From: Deltaproteobacteria bacterium
Lineage (GTDB): Bacteria; Desulfobacterota; DSM-4660; Desulfatiglandales; HGW-15
Assembly: GCA_016926135.1 (NCBI GenBank)
Contig: JAFGPH010000018.1
Location: 1-34,077 of the forward strand
Direction of reading: 5' to 3'
Length of the DNA stretch: 34,077 nt
Below are positions 33,410 to 34,077 of this stretch, piece by piece. How positions within the stretch are numbered: the first letter of the stretch is position 1; the number at the start of each line of letters is the position of its first letter. The position numbers and the translations under genes were made by a program. The notes under the pieces are model-generated. The model was given only the letters and a program-made list of their open reading frames with translations. It searched no databases and was not told where the DNA came from.

Positions 33410-34077
33410 ATGATGAAGAATCGAAAAGGCGTATGGATTGCACTTGTGGCTTTGATCGTGTTGTCTGTGGGCTGCCCTTCCGGGGCAGAGGCCCAGGGAA
33501 AAAAGGAACCCATTGTGTTCGGACTGATTGAGCCCCTGTCCGGGCCTTTCAAGGACGTGGGCACCGAAGTCGTTGCTTTTGTCGAATATGGGGTTGAACA
33601 ACTGAATGCAAAGGGCGGGCTTCTCGGAAGGCCTGTCAAGCTCCTTCAGTACGACAACCAGATGAAGCCGGATATTGCCGTCCGCCAGGCCCGGAAGGCG
33701 GTCCTGGAGGATAAGGCCAAGGTCCTCTTCACCCATACAAGCAGCGCCGTTGGTCTTGCCATATCCAAGATCGCCAAGGAACTCGATGTCGTCCATGTCA
33801 TCCTTCACCAGGAAGCCGATGAAATCATGGGCAAGGACTTCCAGTCCAATTCCTTCAGGTTGTGCCTCAGCACCTCCATGCACTCGGGGATCCTGGCAAA
33901 CTACTTTGCCAAGACTCCCCACAAACGGTTCTATCTCATCAATATGGATTACGCCTTCGGGCACGCGGTGGCCGATTCCTTCAGAAAGGCCTTCGATCGG
34001 GTCAAGAGCCCCGGGCAGCAAATCGTCGGGGACGACTACCACCCCATGGCCACCAAGGACTTCGGCCCCTATGTGAC
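33410..34077 (+). CDS. livK: LIV-type periplasmic substrate-binding protein (partial, runs off the end)
   Basis: The frame starts at an ATG at 33410 (a second ATG follows at once) after GAGGAGG and stays open to the window end, giving 222 codons. A signal peptide is clear (VWIALVALIVLSVGCPSGAEA), with either a lipobox-like SVGC or a type I site after AEA. The mature part shows the type I periplasmic binding fold of LivK/AmiC relatives: IVFGLIEPLSGPFKDVG, EYGVEQLNAKGGLLGRPVKLL, KAVLEDKAKVLFTHTSSAVGLAI and RFYLINMDYAFGHAV. It should determine the substrate of the importer encoded upstream. The C-terminal half is missing. Confidence 0.92.
   Translation, partial: MMKNRKGVWIALVALIVLSVGCPSGAEAQGKKEPIVFGLIEPLSGPFKDVGTEVVAFVEYGVEQLNAKGGLLGRPVKLLQYDNQMKPDIAVRQARKAVLEDKAKVLFTHTSSAVGLAISKIAKELDVVHVILHQEADEIMGKDFQSNSFRLCLSTSMHSGILANYFAKTPHKRFYLINMDYAFGHAVADSFRKAFDRVKSPGQQIVGDDYHPMATKDFGPYV

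Overview
The window reads as a chromosomal segment of a Gram-negative, moderately GC-rich bacterium. Outer-membrane biology is explicit: a TonB-dependent receptor with its own ExbB/ExbD/TonB, and an RND efflux pump with a periplasmic adaptor. The mixture of FolE2, a bactofilin, HDOD and PilZ signalling proteins, a CoA-transferase/GNAT fusion and a LIV-type importer suggests a deltaproteobacterial lineage (Desulfobacterota or relatives). That placement is an inference from gene content only. No CRISPR array, insertion sequence or phage gene was seen.

Layout. (1) 72-1264: folE2 on the minus strand, then a divergent promoter driving a broken 5' copy of tRNA-Pro followed by an intact tRNA-Pro(TGG); a perfect 34-bp palindrome lies between the two promoters. 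(2) 1279-3799: a secreted von Willebrand A protein with carboxypeptidase-regulatory-like repeats, split by a one-base frameshift. (3) 4193-6124: groES-groEL, closed by a strong terminator that also faces the next gene. (4) 6215-9903: a sensorless hybrid histidine kinase, then a two-gene unit of a CNBD-HDOD regulator and a bactofilin fused to a carboxypeptidase-regulatory-like domain. (5) 10001-14814: a TetR regulator, RND adaptor and RND pump in one operon, with a perfect palindromic operator directly after the -10 box. (6) 14966-17127: a CoA-transferase/GNAT fusion preceded by what looks like a complete transcription attenuator: promoter, aromatic-rich leader peptide, competing pairing segment, and terminator. 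(7) 17156-17851: a cNMP-binding/PilZ protein. (8) 18017-26032: a cobalamin uptake operon with promoter, B12 riboswitch and intrinsic terminator, then receptor, two binding proteins, permease, ATPase, ExbB, ExbD and TonB, mostly overlapping. (9) 26258-34077: a GntR/FCD regulator divergent from a catabolic operon that encodes a beta-keto acid cleavage enzyme, a 3-hydroxyacyl-CoA-type dehydrogenase, an SDR, two LIV permeases, two LIV ATPases and a binding protein that runs off the window end.

How the genes work together. The B12 operon carries everything needed to bring a corrinoid across both membranes, and one riboswitch turns it off. The last operon couples import of an unknown small molecule to oxidation of a 3-hydroxy (or amino-hydroxy) group and acetyl-CoA-dependent cleavage of the resulting 3-keto acid. 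The most unusual element is the attenuator upstream of the CoA-transferase/GNAT gene. Its Tyr-Tyr-Phe codons lie directly before an RNA segment that can pair with the terminator's 5' arm, which suggests that translation of aromatic codons controls a CoA-transferase gene.
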